DNA of 64,000 nt from Bradyrhizobium diazoefficiens (GCF_016616425.1 NZ_CP067101.1:3782001-3846000), one strand, 5' to 3'; positions 35,739 through 44,366 are shown, numbered from the stretch's first letter. A program made the numbers and translations. The notes: generated by a model from the letters alone, not told the origin.

Positions 35739-35865
35739 GTCCCGGACGCGCTGCAGCGCCTTTGCGCTGCTGCACAGAGCCGGGACCCACGCTATAGTTT
35801 TGTCCGTAGAGTGGCTGGGCCCCGGCTCAGCAGCGCATCGCTTTACGCTGCGCTGCGTCCGGGGC
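35739..35865. repeat. Double-hairpin intergenic repeat after sufA
   Basis: Two hairpins follow each other: GTCCCGG (35739-35745) with CCGGGAC (35780-35786), and GCCCCGG (from 35819) with CCGGGGC (ending 35865). Both have CAGCGC/GCGCTG inner stems. The layout matches the dispersed palindromes at 51678-51716. It may act as terminator for the suf operon. Confidence 0.7.
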
Positions 35866-35882
35866 ACGAGAGAGCGTGTTGT

Positions 35883-36332
35883 ATGGACCGCGAATTCCTG
35901 ACCGACCTGTTCGCCGATTTCGGCCCCGTTACCATCCGCAAGATGTTCTCCGGCTACGGCATCTCGGCCGATAGCGTCAATTTCGCGCTGGCCTTGCGTG
36001 CCGGCTTGTTCTTCCGCGCCGACGAGATGACCATCCCGGATTTCGAGGCTGAGGGCTCGAAGCCGTTCCAGTATCAGACTCGCGCCAAGACCGTCATTGT
36101 GAACTCCTATTGGGAGCTGCCGGCCCGTCTGTTCGACGATTCCGAGGAGTTCGCGCAATGGGCGAGGGCGGCACTCGCCGCCGCCCAGCGCGCCAAGGTG
36201 AAGACGCGGCCGAAGGGAAAGAAGGCGGCGGTGAAGAAGCCGGGGTCGAAGAAGGCCGTCAAGCGCGCGAAAGCGGTGCCGAAGGCGAGCAAGAAGAGTC
36301 CGGTGCGCAAGCCGACCAAGCGAGGGGCTTGA
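35883..36332 (+). CDS. TfoX/Sxy N-terminal-domain protein with histone-like basic tail
   Basis: Residues 1-100 match the TfoX N-terminal domain (MDREFLTDLFADFGPVTIRK MF..), a small fold named from the competence regulator Sxy of Haemophilus; in rhizobia its role is unknown. The last 50 residues are extremely basic, with repeats of AAVKKPGSKKAVKRAKAV and PKASKKSPVRKPTKRGA, like histone H1 tails. The start at 35883 is the first ATG after the GC-rich repeat. It converges on the fabA-like gene with 2 bp between the stops. DNA association is suggested by the tail but not shown. Confidence 0.85.
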   Translation: MDREFLTDLFADFGPVTIRKMFSGYGISADSVNFALALRAGLFFRADEMTIPDFEAEGSKPFQYQTRAKTVIVNSYWELPARLFDDSEEFAQWARAALAAAQRAKVKTRPKGKKAAVKKPGSKKAVKRAKAVPKASKKSPVRKPTKRGA

Positions 36333-36334
36333 GA

Positions 36335-36865
36335 TCAGTCCACCGCCTTGGTCAAGCCAACCCTCATATCCTTGGCCGTGACGACGCAGATGCCGTCGGC
36401 GAGCACGCGCCCGTCAGCAATCCCGAGCACGAGCTTGCCGCGACGGACCATCCGCATCGCGACCTCGTAGCGTACGCATCGCGTGTCCGGTGTGACAGTG
36501 CCGGTGCACTCCACTTCTCCGACCCCGATGGCGCGGCCCTTGCCCGGCGAGCCCGACCAGCCGAGCCAATAGCCGATCATCTGCCACATGGCGTCGAGCC
36601 CCAGCGTCGGCGGCATCAGCGCGTCGCCGCGATGGTGGCAATCGAAGAACCAATGGCCAGGCGCGATGTCGAGCTCACCGATGATATGGCCTTTGCCGAA
36701 TGCGCCGCCGTCCATGCTGATGTCCGTGATGCGATCCATCATCAGCATCGGCGGCGCCGGCAATTGCGCATTGCCGGGGCCGAAATAGCCGCCTTCGCTC
36801 GATCTCAGCAGCTCGTCCCTGGTGTAGAACGGTTGGGGCGTGTGGACATCATGGGGGTTGGGCAA
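36335..36865 (-). CDS. FabA-type 3-hydroxyacyl-ACP dehydratase, divergent paralogue
   Basis: Hot-dog-fold beta-hydroxyacyl-ACP dehydratase/isomerase homologue. The 176-residue protein shares GYFGPGNAQLPAPPMLMMDR at the start, RAIGVGEVECTG and the late LVLGIADGRVLADG. The catalytic pair His (DCHHRGD) and Asp (LGLDAMWQ) of FabA is kept with the correct 14-residue spacing. The loop between them is changed: DPVMPGCLGLD of FabA is DALMPPTLGLD here. The genes that usually accompany housekeeping fabA (fabB, fabI) are absent, so this is likely a second copy with altered acyl-chain specificity. Activity is inferred from the kept residues. Confidence 0.85.
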   Translation of the reverse strand: MPNPHDVHTPQPFYTRDELLRSSEGGYFGPGNAQLPAPPMLMMDRITDISMDGGAFGKGHIIGELDIAPGHWFFDCHHRGDALMPPTLGLDAMWQMIGYWLGWSGSPGKGRAIGVGEVECTGTVTPDTRCVRYEVAMRMVRRGKLVLGIADGRVLADGICVVTAKDMRVGLTKAVD

Positions 36866-36966
36866 GACGACAAGTCCTCGCGGTCAGGCGCCGCAAGGCG
36901 GCGAGGAAGATGTCGTTCGTCAGGCAAGAAAGTCAAGCGCGCGCATCTTTCGGCACGCTGCTTCCA

Positions 36967-38034
36967 TCACGCCACCCGGCTACGGGTTTCGACCGCGTAT
37001 TCCGGATCGGCTTCGCAGATCACGCGGTTGCGGCCGTTGCGCTTGGCGGCGTAAAGGCAGGCATCCGCACGCTCGATCAGCGCGTCGGTGTCGTCGCCCT
37101 GCTTGAGCATGGAGACGCCGACGGAGATGGTGACGCGGCCGAGAATCTCGCCGGTGGACTTCTTCTTCAATTCCTTTGCCATCACCGCGCGGCGGATGTG
37201 GTCGGCCACCGTGAGGGCCTGCCGCTGCGCGGTGTTGGGCAGCACGACCGCGAATTCCTCGCCGCCATAGCGCGCGGTGATATCCTGGCCCTTGATGGTC
37301 TGCTTCAGCGAAAGTCCGACGAGCCGCAGCACCTGGTCGCCGGTAAGATGGCCGTAGGAATCGTTGAACGACTTGAAATGATCGATGTCGAACAGCAGCA
37401 GCGACAGCGGCTCGCCCGAGGCGAGCGCGCTCTGCACGGCCATGTCGATCATGCGGTCGAAATATTTGCGGTTGCCGAGACCGGTGAGCGGATCGGTGAG
37501 ACTCTCGGCGCGGATCGCCTCCAGGCTCTGCTGGAGGTTGCTGATCTCGTTCTTCGACAATGTCAGGCGATCTTCCAGCGCCTTGTTGGTCTCGCGCATC
37601 TCGCTGGTCGAACGCAGCAGCGTTTCGACGATCGCCTTGATCTGTTCGCGGCTCTTGGCCGACGACAGTTTCTCGGCCGCGCCCGACAGGCTGGCATCGT
37701 AGGAGCCGGTCATGCCGAGCGCATCGCTCAAGACCTTCATGACGTCGTCGATCTCGCCGATGACGCGCGCGCCGACCTTGTCGATGCGGTCGGTGGTCTT
37801 GATGTGGGAGAGATAGGTTTCGTAGATCTGCTCGAGATCGGCTTCTGTCAGCTTGCCGCTGCGCGCCAGCGTCTCGTTGATGATCTTGTTCAGCGGCGCA
37901 TTGTAGCCGCTGGCGTAGACGTACCAGATCTCGTAGTTGCGGGGAATTGCCGTCTGTCGCAGCGATCGGATCTGACCGAGCGCCACCTCGGCAAACGCCA
38001 TTGTGCGTTCGTGTTCGTCGAGAACCTTGACCAC
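36967..38034 (-). CDS. GGDEF diguanylate cyclase
   Basis: Predicted to make cyclic di-GMP from two GTP. The 355-residue cytoplasmic protein has an alpha-helical N-terminal region (about 1-170, with coiled-coil character at 140-175) and a GGDEF domain (about 178-345) with DPLTGLGNRKYFDRMI, FDIDHFKSFNDSYGH and the active site ARYGGEEFAVVL (GGEEF 257-261). The inhibitory I-site position is KGQD (248-251) instead of RxxD, so feedback inhibition may be weaker. No membrane segment or known sensor domain is visible. It starts 161 bp downstream of the rhlE stop on the same strand. Confidence 0.93.
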   Translation of the reverse strand: MVKVLDEHERTMAFAEVALGQIRSLRQTAIPRNYEIWYVYASGYNAPLNKIINETLARSGKLTEADLEQIYETYLSHIKTTDRIDKVGARVIGEIDDVMKVLSDALGMTGSYDASLSGAAEKLSSAKSREQIKAIVETLLRSTSEMRETNKALEDRLTLSKNEISNLQQSLEAIRAESLTDPLTGLGNRKYFDRMIDMAVQSALASGEPLSLLLFDIDHFKSFNDSYGHLTGDQVLRLVGLSLKQTIKGQDITARYGGEEFAVVLPNTAQRQALTVADHIRRAVMAKELKKKSTGEILGRVTISVGVSMLKQGDDTDALIERADACLYAAKRNGRNRVICEADPEYAVETRSRVA

Positions 38035-38195
38035 GGAACATACCCCACAGCGGTCGGGGCGCCTTCGACCGCAGCAATGCTTAAATTATGTTCGCAGGCT
38101 AACGGACGATCGTGAACGCCCCGTAAATATACGTCCACGAATGCATCTAAAAATTGCGCGGCGGCTTTGCCCAACCAAGGCCGCGTTAGCGCGCC

Positions 38196-39761
38196 TCAAG
38201 CGCCGGCGGGAGAGCGGACCGGCCGCAGCAGAAATGCCGGCAGATGCGAGTGATCGCCCGGCTCGGTATCGGCCTCGCGTTGGCGGCTTGGCTCGGGACG
38301 GCCGATCGACGGCACATGCGACGTATTGGCCTGCTGGCGCGTGCCGTGACGCGGCTCGGATGATGGCCGCGTTTCGCGTGCGGGTCGTGCTTCGCGTGCG
38401 GGTCGTGCTTCGCGTGCAGGCCTTGCTTCGCGTGCAGGTCTTGCCTCGCGTGCGGGCCGAGCTTGGGCCGCGGGCCTTGCGTCGACCGAGGGTGTCGTCT
38501 CCGACGGCTGCGGCGCGTCGCCACGCGGCTCGTGGCTTCGCCGCGGCTTGCCGCGTCCGCCGCGGGAACGTTCGCGGTCCCGTCCACGCGACTCGCGCGG
38601 GCGTTCGCTGTAGTCGCTCGTACTGGCGTGCACCTCGAAGTCGCCTTCGGCGCGCGGAATGCTCTGGCCGATCAGCTTCTCGATCGCCACCATCGACTTC
38701 TGGTCGAGCGGCGTGACGATCGAGATCGCGGTGCCGGTGCGGCCGGCCCGGCCGGTGCGGCCGACGCGGTGGACATAATCGTCCGGATGGTGCGGAACGT
38801 CGAAGTTGAAGACGTGGCTGACTTCGGGAATGTCGAGGCCGCGGGCGGCGACGTCGGAGGCGACGAGCAGCGGCAGCTCGCCCTTGCGGAACTGTTCGAG
38901 CGCGGCCATGCGCGCCGGCTGGTCCATGTCGCCGTGCAACGCGCCGACGCTGAAGCCGTGCTTCTGGAGCGATTTGTGAACGATCGCAACTTCACGCTTG
39001 CGATTGCAGAAGATGATCGCGTTCTTGAGATCCTTTGCCTCGCGCAGAAGGCGGCGAAGCAGCTCGCGCTTCTCATGCGCCTCGCGTCCGGCGGGTACCT
39101 GGGACTGCGTGACCGTGACAGCGGTGGTGGCGGGCTTGGAGACTTCCACCTTCTGCGGATTGTGCAGGAAAGTCTCGGTGATGCGCCGGATTTCCGGCGG
39201 CATGGTCGCGGTGAAGAACAGGGTCTGGCGCGTGAACGGCACGAGCTTGCAGACGCGCTCGATGTCGGGAATGAAGCCCATGTCCAGCATGCGGTCGGCT
39301 TCGTCGATGACGAGCAGTTCGACGCCGGTGAGCAGCAGGCCGCCGCGCTCGGTGTGGTCGAGCAGGCGGCCGGGGGTTGCGATCAGCACGTCGACGCCGC
39401 GCGTCAGCTTGGCATCCTGGTCGCCGAAGGAGACGCCGCCGATCAGGAGGGCGACGTTGAGTTTCTGGCCGGCACCGTAGCGGTCGAAATTCTCCTTGAC
39501 CTGGGCCGCGAGCTCGCGGGTCGGCTCGAGGATCAGCGTGCGCGGCATGCGTGCCCGGGCGCGCCCTTTTTCGAGGATGGTGAGCATCGGCAGCACGAAC
39601 GCCGCGGTCTTGCCGGTGCCGGTCTGGGCGATGCCAAGCACGTCCTTGCGTGCGAGGACGTGGGGGATCGCCTGTTCCTGAATGGGGGTGGGGGTGGTGT
39701 AACCGGTGGCCGCCACTGCGGCGAGGACTTTTTCGGACAGTCCGAGATTTGAAAAGGACAT
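38196..39761 (-). CDS. rhlE: DEAD-box RNA helicase, RhlE-like, with repeat tail
   Basis: ATP-dependent RNA remodelling in ribosome biogenesis or mRNA decay. The 521-residue protein shows the Q motif (GYTTPTPIQEQAIP), motif I AQTGTGKTAAF, Ia PTRELA, motif II VIDEADRMLDMG, motif III TATMP, the helicase C motifs VASDVAARGLDIPEV and HRVGRTGRAG. The C-terminus (about 380-521) is Arg/Pro/Glu-rich and contains five or more copies of the hexapeptide AREARP. The tail probably binds RNA or partner proteins such as the RNase E degradosome, since RNase E is also in the window. Start ATG at 39761 has GAAAAGG nearby. Confidence 0.95.
   Translation of the reverse strand: MSFSNLGLSEKVLAAVAATGYTTPTPIQEQAIPHVLARKDVLGIAQTGTGKTAAFVLPMLTILEKGRARARMPRTLILEPTRELAAQVKENFDRYGAGQKLNVALLIGGVSFGDQDAKLTRGVDVLIATPGRLLDHTERGGLLLTGVELLVIDEADRMLDMGFIPDIERVCKLVPFTRQTLFFTATMPPEIRRITETFLHNPQKVEVSKPATTAVTVTQSQVPAGREAHEKRELLRRLLREAKDLKNAIIFCNRKREVAIVHKSLQKHGFSVGALHGDMDQPARMAALEQFRKGELPLLVASDVAARGLDIPEVSHVFNFDVPHHPDDYVHRVGRTGRAGRTGTAISIVTPLDQKSMVAIEKLIGQSIPRAEGDFEVHASTSDYSERPRESRGRDRERSRGGRGKPRRSHEPRGDAPQPSETTPSVDARPAAQARPAREARPAREARPAREARPAREARPARETRPSSEPRHGTRQQANTSHVPSIGRPEPSRQREADTEPGDHSHLPAFLLRPVRSPAGA
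38371..38461 (-). repeat. 18-bp tandem repeat in the rhlE tail
   Basis: About five head-to-tail units of an 18-base sequence (gcgtgcgggtcgtgcttc and variants) encode the AREARP repeats of RhlE. Unit number could vary between strains. Confidence 0.85.
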
Positions 39762-40321
39762 TGAGCCTCTGGTCGAAACCGCCGTTCGGAATCGAGGGTG
39801 ATAAGGCTGTCGCGTTCCACCCCGAAACGGCGCGCTCTCAAAGAAGCTGGGGGTGCTGACTCACGCGAACAAAGCGCAAGGCTCAGGAATCGCTCTTCGA
39901 TCTGAGCCGCGTCGCCACGGAACATAGGCGGGAATCGGCCAAAGTCAATGGAGCGGGCGCAGGAAGATCCTAAAAAACCTGAGGTTTTTGCCAAATGGCG
40001 GGCGCGGCTGGGTTTTTCCGCCCGACCCCGTGCTCCGGCCGGGGCCGCCAAAACGGAGCCTAGCCGCCCTCCGAGCCTCGATCGCGGGAGTCACCGGGCG
40101 CCACGCCTTAGGCGGCATTGAAGACCCTGATAGGTCGCCAGGCTTTCGAAGCTGCAGGAGGTCAGATTCGCGGGAATCTGCGATAGCCGGATCAAGGAAG
40201 CGAAGCTCGGGCCCTTGAACCGCCGTTACGTGTGGGCCGACTATCCCACAGCGGCAGGAGGTCCAATGAACTGCTGTTCGAGGGAAGCGGCGTGAGGCCG
40301 TTCTGCAACGGGAATCTTGCG
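39762..40321. other. 560-bp gene-free region upstream of rhlE and the caspase-like gene
   Basis: Divergent intergenic space. It holds a hairpin AAAAACC-TGA-GGTTTTT at 39973-39989, about 210 bases upstream of rhlE. On the rhlE strand this resembles an intrinsic terminator (a short stem followed by T residues), so it could be a leader attenuator. No coding frame is credible. Confidence 0.45.
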
Positions 40322-41836
40322 ATGACGCGTCGGCTTTTCGGAATTCTGGCGGTCCTTGGCCTGGCGGCGGCCCTGAGCGGCTTCGCTCTTCCCGCCCATG
40401 CCGAGAAGCGCGTCGCCCTCGTCGTCGGCAACAACGACTACAGGAACGTCCCAAAGCTGCTCAAGGCGGTCAACGACGCCCGCACCATGGGCGATACGCT
40501 GAAGCAGCTCGGCTTCTCGGTGATGGTCGCAGAGAACCAGAACCGGCAGCAATTCTCCGAGACGCTGCTCGCGTTCGATCGGGCGATCGAGCCCGGCGAT
40601 ACCGCGTTCTTCTTTTACGCGGGCCATGGCTTCGAGATCGCGGGCCAGAATTACCTGCTGCCGACCGACGTGCCGGCGGCGACGGAAGGGCAGGAAGAGC
40701 TGGTGCGCGACGCTTCCATCCTGGCCGATCGTGTCGTCGAGCGCCTTCAGAACAAGAAGGCGCGGACATCGATCCTGGTGTTCGACGCCTGCCGCAACAA
40801 CCCGTTCGAGCGCAAGGGAACCCGCGCGGTTGCCGGTGGCGGCGGGCTGGCGCCGATGACGCAACTGCCCGAAGGCGTGTTCTCGGTGTTCTCGGCCGGT
40901 CCCCGCCAGACCGCGCTCGATCGTCTGTCCAACGACGACGCCGATCCCAATTCGGTGTTCACGCGCACCTTCGCCAAAGAGCTGCTCAAGCCGGGCGAGA
41001 ACCTCGTGCAGGTGGCGCAGCGTACCCGCCGTGCCGTCAGCGAGATGGCCGACGCCGTGAAGCACAAGCAGGTCCCGGTCTATTTCGACCAGATGGTCGA
41101 CGACGTCTTCCTCAGCGGCATGGCGAAGGATGCCGTCGCGCGGCCGGCCGATCCGCCGCCGCAGAAGCTCGCGGCCCTGCCGCCGGTGTCGGTGCCGCGC
41201 GTGCCGAAGGAAGAAACCGCCAATGCGCCGATCGCAAGCTTCTCGCGCCACAATGGCGGCTGGAGCGTGGTGTTCTCGTTCGCCGATCCGACGCTCGGCA
41301 TTTCCTGGCGCATGGCCGGCAAGGGCGATTTCCGCGAAACCGGTTTCATCGACACGCTCGATCCGCGCACGCGCAAGCGCATGCCGAATCCGTCGATCGA
41401 ATTGCCGCCGGATGCCGCGGCCGGCACCATCGAGGTCCGTTACGTCGATCAGTCCGGCGACATGCAGGGGCCGTTCCCGATCAGGTTCGATCCCGAGGCG
41501 GCGCTGATCCGCGACCAGCGCAAGATCCTCGACATGACGTCGACGAGCTGGCTGTCGTTTCGCGAGTTCAACGGGCTGCTCGTCTATTACACGCACCTCG
41601 TGTCCTATCGCTGCGCCATCCGCGAGGTGCGGATCGGCATCGACACCACCGTGCCCAACCAGGTGCTGAAGATGCCGCCTTGCGACATGCGCGACCCCAG
41701 CGCGATCACCGCCGGCATGCCGCTCTACATGAAGCTCGCCCCGGCGACGCAATCCGTTTCGGTGGAGCTGACCTATCGCGACGGCAGCGTCTCGGAAATC
41801 AAGAGTTTTCGCAACGCGAGCCGCGGCAATAATTGA
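40322..41836 (+). CDS. Exported caspase-like (peptidase C14) protein
   Basis: Bacterial metacaspase-type cysteine protease homologue with predicted export. Start ATG 40322 (MTRRLFGILAVLGLA) gives a signal peptide cut after AHA, residue about 27; the upstream frame has no such feature. The p20-like domain (about 30-260) contains KRVALVVGNNDYRNVPKL, the catalytic His in FFYAGHGFEIAGQNY and the catalytic Cys in VFDACRNNPFER, so both are kept. After the caspase domain (about 300-504) is a Pro-rich linker and a beta-rich region of unknown fold with no recognised motif. Total is 504 residues. It shares no operon with neighbours, being 138 bp before the FAD gene. Confidence 0.88.
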   Translation: MTRRLFGILAVLGLAAALSGFALPAHAEKRVALVVGNNDYRNVPKLLKAVNDARTMGDTLKQLGFSVMVAENQNRQQFSETLLAFDRAIEPGDTAFFFYAGHGFEIAGQNYLLPTDVPAATEGQEELVRDASILADRVVERLQNKKARTSILVFDACRNNPFERKGTRAVAGGGGLAPMTQLPEGVFSVFSAGPRQTALDRLSNDDADPNSVFTRTFAKELLKPGENLVQVAQRTRRAVSEMADAVKHKQVPVYFDQMVDDVFLSGMAKDAVARPADPPPQKLAALPPVSVPRVPKEETANAPIASFSRHNGGWSVVFSFADPTLGISWRMAGKGDFRETGFIDTLDPRTRKRMPNPSIELPPDAAAGTIEVRYVDQSGDMQGPFPIRFDPEAALIRDQRKILDMTSTSWLSFREFNGLLVYYTHLVSYRCAIREVRIGIDTTVPNQVLKMPPCDMRDPSAITAGMPLYMKLAPATQSVSVELTYRDGSVSEIKSFRNASRGNN

Positions 41837-41974
41837 GGGATGGTGGTTCTTCCTCGGATCGCCAGCCGGTGACTTGAAGCTGCCAGCCGGCGCTGGCAGG
41901 ACGCATCCAAATTGATGCTGCGCTCGGCCTGAATCGTTAGTATCGTTCGGTACACATCGCGGAACGCAGCTGCA

Positions 41975-43222
41975 ATGACGTCCGACCAACGATCGAGCCG
42001 CACGAAAAAAGTCCGTTGCTGTATCGTCGGTGGCGGGCCGGCCGGCATGATGCTCGGCTATCTCCTGGGCCGGGCCGGTATCGAGGTCGTGGTGCTGGAG
42101 AAGCATGCGGATTTCTTCCGCGATTTCCGCGGCGACACGGTGCATCCCTCGACACTCGAGGTCATGGACGAGCTCGGCCTGATCGACGGCTTCCTGAAGC
42201 TGCCGCATCAGCGCTTGCAGAAGTTGGACGGCCTGTTCGGCGGCACGCCGGTGCGCATCGCCGATCTCGGCCGGCTCGACACCAAATACCCGTTCATCGC
42301 CTTCATGCCGCAATGGGACTTCTTGAATTTCCTGCGCGAGGCCGGCCGGCGCTTTGCCTCGCTCGAGGTGATGATGAGCACGGAGGCGGTGGATCTGATC
42401 CGCCGCGGCGAGACGATCACCGGCGTGCGGGCGAAAACGCCTGATGGCATCATCGAGATCGAAGCCGATCTCACCATCGCCTGCGACGGCCGGCATTCGA
42501 CGGTGCGCGAGCGCGCGGGCCTTGCCGTCGAGGAGATCGGCGCGCCGATGGACGTGCTGTGGTTCCGCGCCGGCCGCAAGGCCGACGAGACGGAAAGCGT
42601 GTTCGCGCGCGTCGAGTCCGGCAAGATGATGATCACCTTCGATCGCGGCGACTATTGGCAATGCGCCTATGTCATCGCCAAGGGGCAATACGAGGCGGTG
42701 AAGGCGAGGGGATTGCAGGCGCTGCTCGACGACGTCGTGCGGATGGCACCGATCCTCAGGTCCGGCATCGCCGACGTGAAGAGCTTTGATGAAATCAAGC
42801 TGCTGACCGTCGCGATCAACCGCCTGAAGCGCTGGACGCGGCCGGGCCTGCTTCTCATCGGCGACGCCGCGCACGCGATGTCGCCGGTCGGCGGCGTCGG
42901 CGTCAATCTCGCCGTGCAGGATGCGGTCGCGACCGCCAATCTGCTGGCGGACAAGGTGCAGCACGGCTGCCCGTCCGAGAACGATCTCGATGCCGTGCGC
43001 CGTCGCCGCGAATTCCCGGTGAAGATGACGCAGCGAATGCAGGTGATCGTGCAGAACAAGATCATCAGCGGCGCCTTGCAGGGCGGCGAGCGGCCGCTCA
43101 AAGTGCCGCTGATCGTGCGCCTCATCACCGCGTTGCCATGGCTCCAGGGCATTCCGGCGCGCCTGCTTGCGCTCGGCGTGCGGCCCGAGCACGTGCAGTC
43201 GAAGGCCGCGCCGGCATCCTAG
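41975..43222 (+). CDS. FAD-dependent monooxygenase, aromatic hydroxylase family
   Basis: Flavoprotein hydroxylase of the PHBH/UbiH fold; substrate unknown. The 415-residue protein has the ADP-binding site CIVGGGPAGMMLGYLLGRAG, an FAD-associated HP.TLEVMDELGL segment, the DG motif of the second FAD contact (ACDGRHSTVRERAG), and the GD motif LLIGDAAHAMSPVGGVGVNL. All key FAD motifs are intact. Resemblance is closest to the ubiquinone-biosynthesis-like or kynurenine-type group in sequence texture, but no assignment can be made. Start at ATG 41975; it follows the caspase-like gene and precedes an outer membrane protein gene. Confidence 0.9.
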   Translation: MTSDQRSSRTKKVRCCIVGGGPAGMMLGYLLGRAGIEVVVLEKHADFFRDFRGDTVHPSTLEVMDELGLIDGFLKLPHQRLQKLDGLFGGTPVRIADLGRLDTKYPFIAFMPQWDFLNFLREAGRRFASLEVMMSTEAVDLIRRGETITGVRAKTPDGIIEIEADLTIACDGRHSTVRERAGLAVEEIGAPMDVLWFRAGRKADETESVFARVESGKMMITFDRGDYWQCAYVIAKGQYEAVKARGLQALLDDVVRMAPILRSGIADVKSFDEIKLLTVAINRLKRWTRPGLLLIGDAAHAMSPVGGVGVNLAVQDAVATANLLADKVQHGCPSENDLDAVRRRREFPVKMTQRMQVIVQNKIISGALQGGERPLKVPLIVRLITALPWLQGIPARLLALGVRPEHVQSKAAPAS

Positions 43223-43402
43223 ATGCAGGAAATCGGTAGGGATAATTCCGCGTTAATTCGCGCGCACGGCGTTGCGGGCGTGCAACAGCGCCGACGGATT
43301 TGCGGACCGGCGCGTGCCCATGCGCCGCGTTAACTTTGTTGATTCGAATTTTAGTAACGCCCGTCTGTGACCGTGTGCCCGTCAAAGGACACGGGGTGTA
43401 CC

Positions 43403-44164
43403 ATGCGTAACACATTGATTGCCGCCTTCGCCTGCACGACCGCTCTGGTTTCGACGGGTGCGGCCTCCGGCGCCGATCTCGGCGCGCGCTACACGAAGGC
43501 GCCCGCCTATGCGGAGCCGCTGTTCAACTGGACCGGCTTCTATGTTGGCGGCCACATCGGCGGCGCGTGGACCAACGAGCAGTTCATCAACAACGGCAAC
43601 GGTGGTGGCTTTGGCGACCTGGTTCCGGGAGAGGGCTATCGTCAGCGCAAATCGGGTATCATGGGCGGCGCGCAGATCGGCTACAACTGGCAGGCCAACA
43701 ACTACGTTTTCGGCATGGAAGGCACGATCTCCGGCCTCGACAACAAGGGCTCATTCACGAACACCGCGTTCCCCCCGGCGAACGACGTGTTCTCCTGGCG
43801 TGCCAATGTGCTGGCGACGGTGGTGGGTCGTGCCGGCTTTGCCGTGCAGAACAACCTCTTTTACATCAAGGGCGGCTACGCGGGAGTCAACAACCGGCTT
43901 TCGGTCACCGATCCGGTTGTGACGGGTACGGGCGGACAAACTCATTGGCACAATGGCTGGACCGTCGGCGCCGGTTGGGAATACGGCATCACCCGCAACT
44001 GGATCGTCGGTCTCGAATACAACTACGCGGCCTTCGCCAGCCAGACCTATCAGCTCGGCGGCACTGCGGCTAACTACACCTTCGATGCCAAGCCGCGCGA
44101 TATCCAGTGGGCCGTCGTGCGCGCGAGCTACAAGTTCGACGCGCCGACCATCGCCCGTTACTGA
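43403..44164 (+). CDS. Outer membrane beta-barrel, Omp25/Omp31 family
   Basis: Outer-membrane eight-stranded porin-like protein. Start ATG 43403 (MRNTLIAAFACTTAL) gives a signal peptide cut after GAASGA; the frame is open 12 codons further up. The 253-residue product shows the family N-terminal YAEPLFNWTGFYVGGHIGG and the C-terminal WAVVRASYKFDAPTIARY, ending in an aromatic-rich strand. A second member of the family, on the other strand, lies 1.5 kb away (45672-46454). A strong terminator follows at 44217. Confidence 0.92.
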   Translation: MRNTLIAAFACTTALVSTGAASGADLGARYTKAPAYAEPLFNWTGFYVGGHIGGAWTNEQFINNGNGGGFGDLVPGEGYRQRKSGIMGGAQIGYNWQANNYVFGMEGTISGLDNKGSFTNTAFPPANDVFSWRANVLATVVGRAGFAVQNNLFYIKGGYAGVNNRLSVTDPVVTGTGGQTHWHNGWTVGAGWEYGITRNWIVGLEYNYAAFASQTYQLGGTAANYTFDAKPRDIQWAVVRASYKFDAPTIARY

Positions 44165-44216
44165 GCACGTCGACGCAACGCGACCAACGATCAAAAAAAG
44201 CACTGCCAAATTCAAA

Positions 44217-44246
44217 AAGCCCCGGCCTGGTCCGGGGCTTCTTTTT
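44217..44246 (+). terminator. Intrinsic terminator of the Omp gene
   Basis: A 9-bp stem AAGCCCCGG / CCGGGGCTT with a 6-base loop is followed by CTTTTT. It lies 53 bases past the stop at 44164. Confidence 0.92.
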
Positions 44247-44266
44247 GCGTCGTTGGATTGCGGCCA

Positions 44267-44366
44267 GAGCATGATCCGGAAAGTGCGAAGCGGTTTTCCG
44301 AAAAGATCATGCTCAAACAATGATCTAAAGCGCGATGACGATTCATCCCGATCTCATCGCGCTTTA
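44267..44366. repeat. Dispersed double palindrome, GAGCATGATC type
   Basis: GAGCATGATC (44267-44276) matches inverted GATCATGCTC (44305-44314). TAAAGCGCGATGA (44326-44338) matches inverted TCATCGCGCTTTA (44354-44366). From memory this GAGCATGATCCGGAAA...AAGCGCGATGA element is one of the commonest intergenic repeats in Bradyrhizobium and other Hyphomicrobiales. It ends 10 bp from the SDR stop. Confidence 0.8.

Noticed and set aside
38371..38461. CRISPR or regulatory repeat
   Set aside because: 18-bp units are contiguous and encode a protein repeat in RhlE.
40241..43192. 983-residue open frame antisense to the caspase-like and FAD genes
   Set aside because: Spans two well-supported genes with intact motifs; it has low-complexity Arg/His/Asp composition typical of reverse-frame artefacts.
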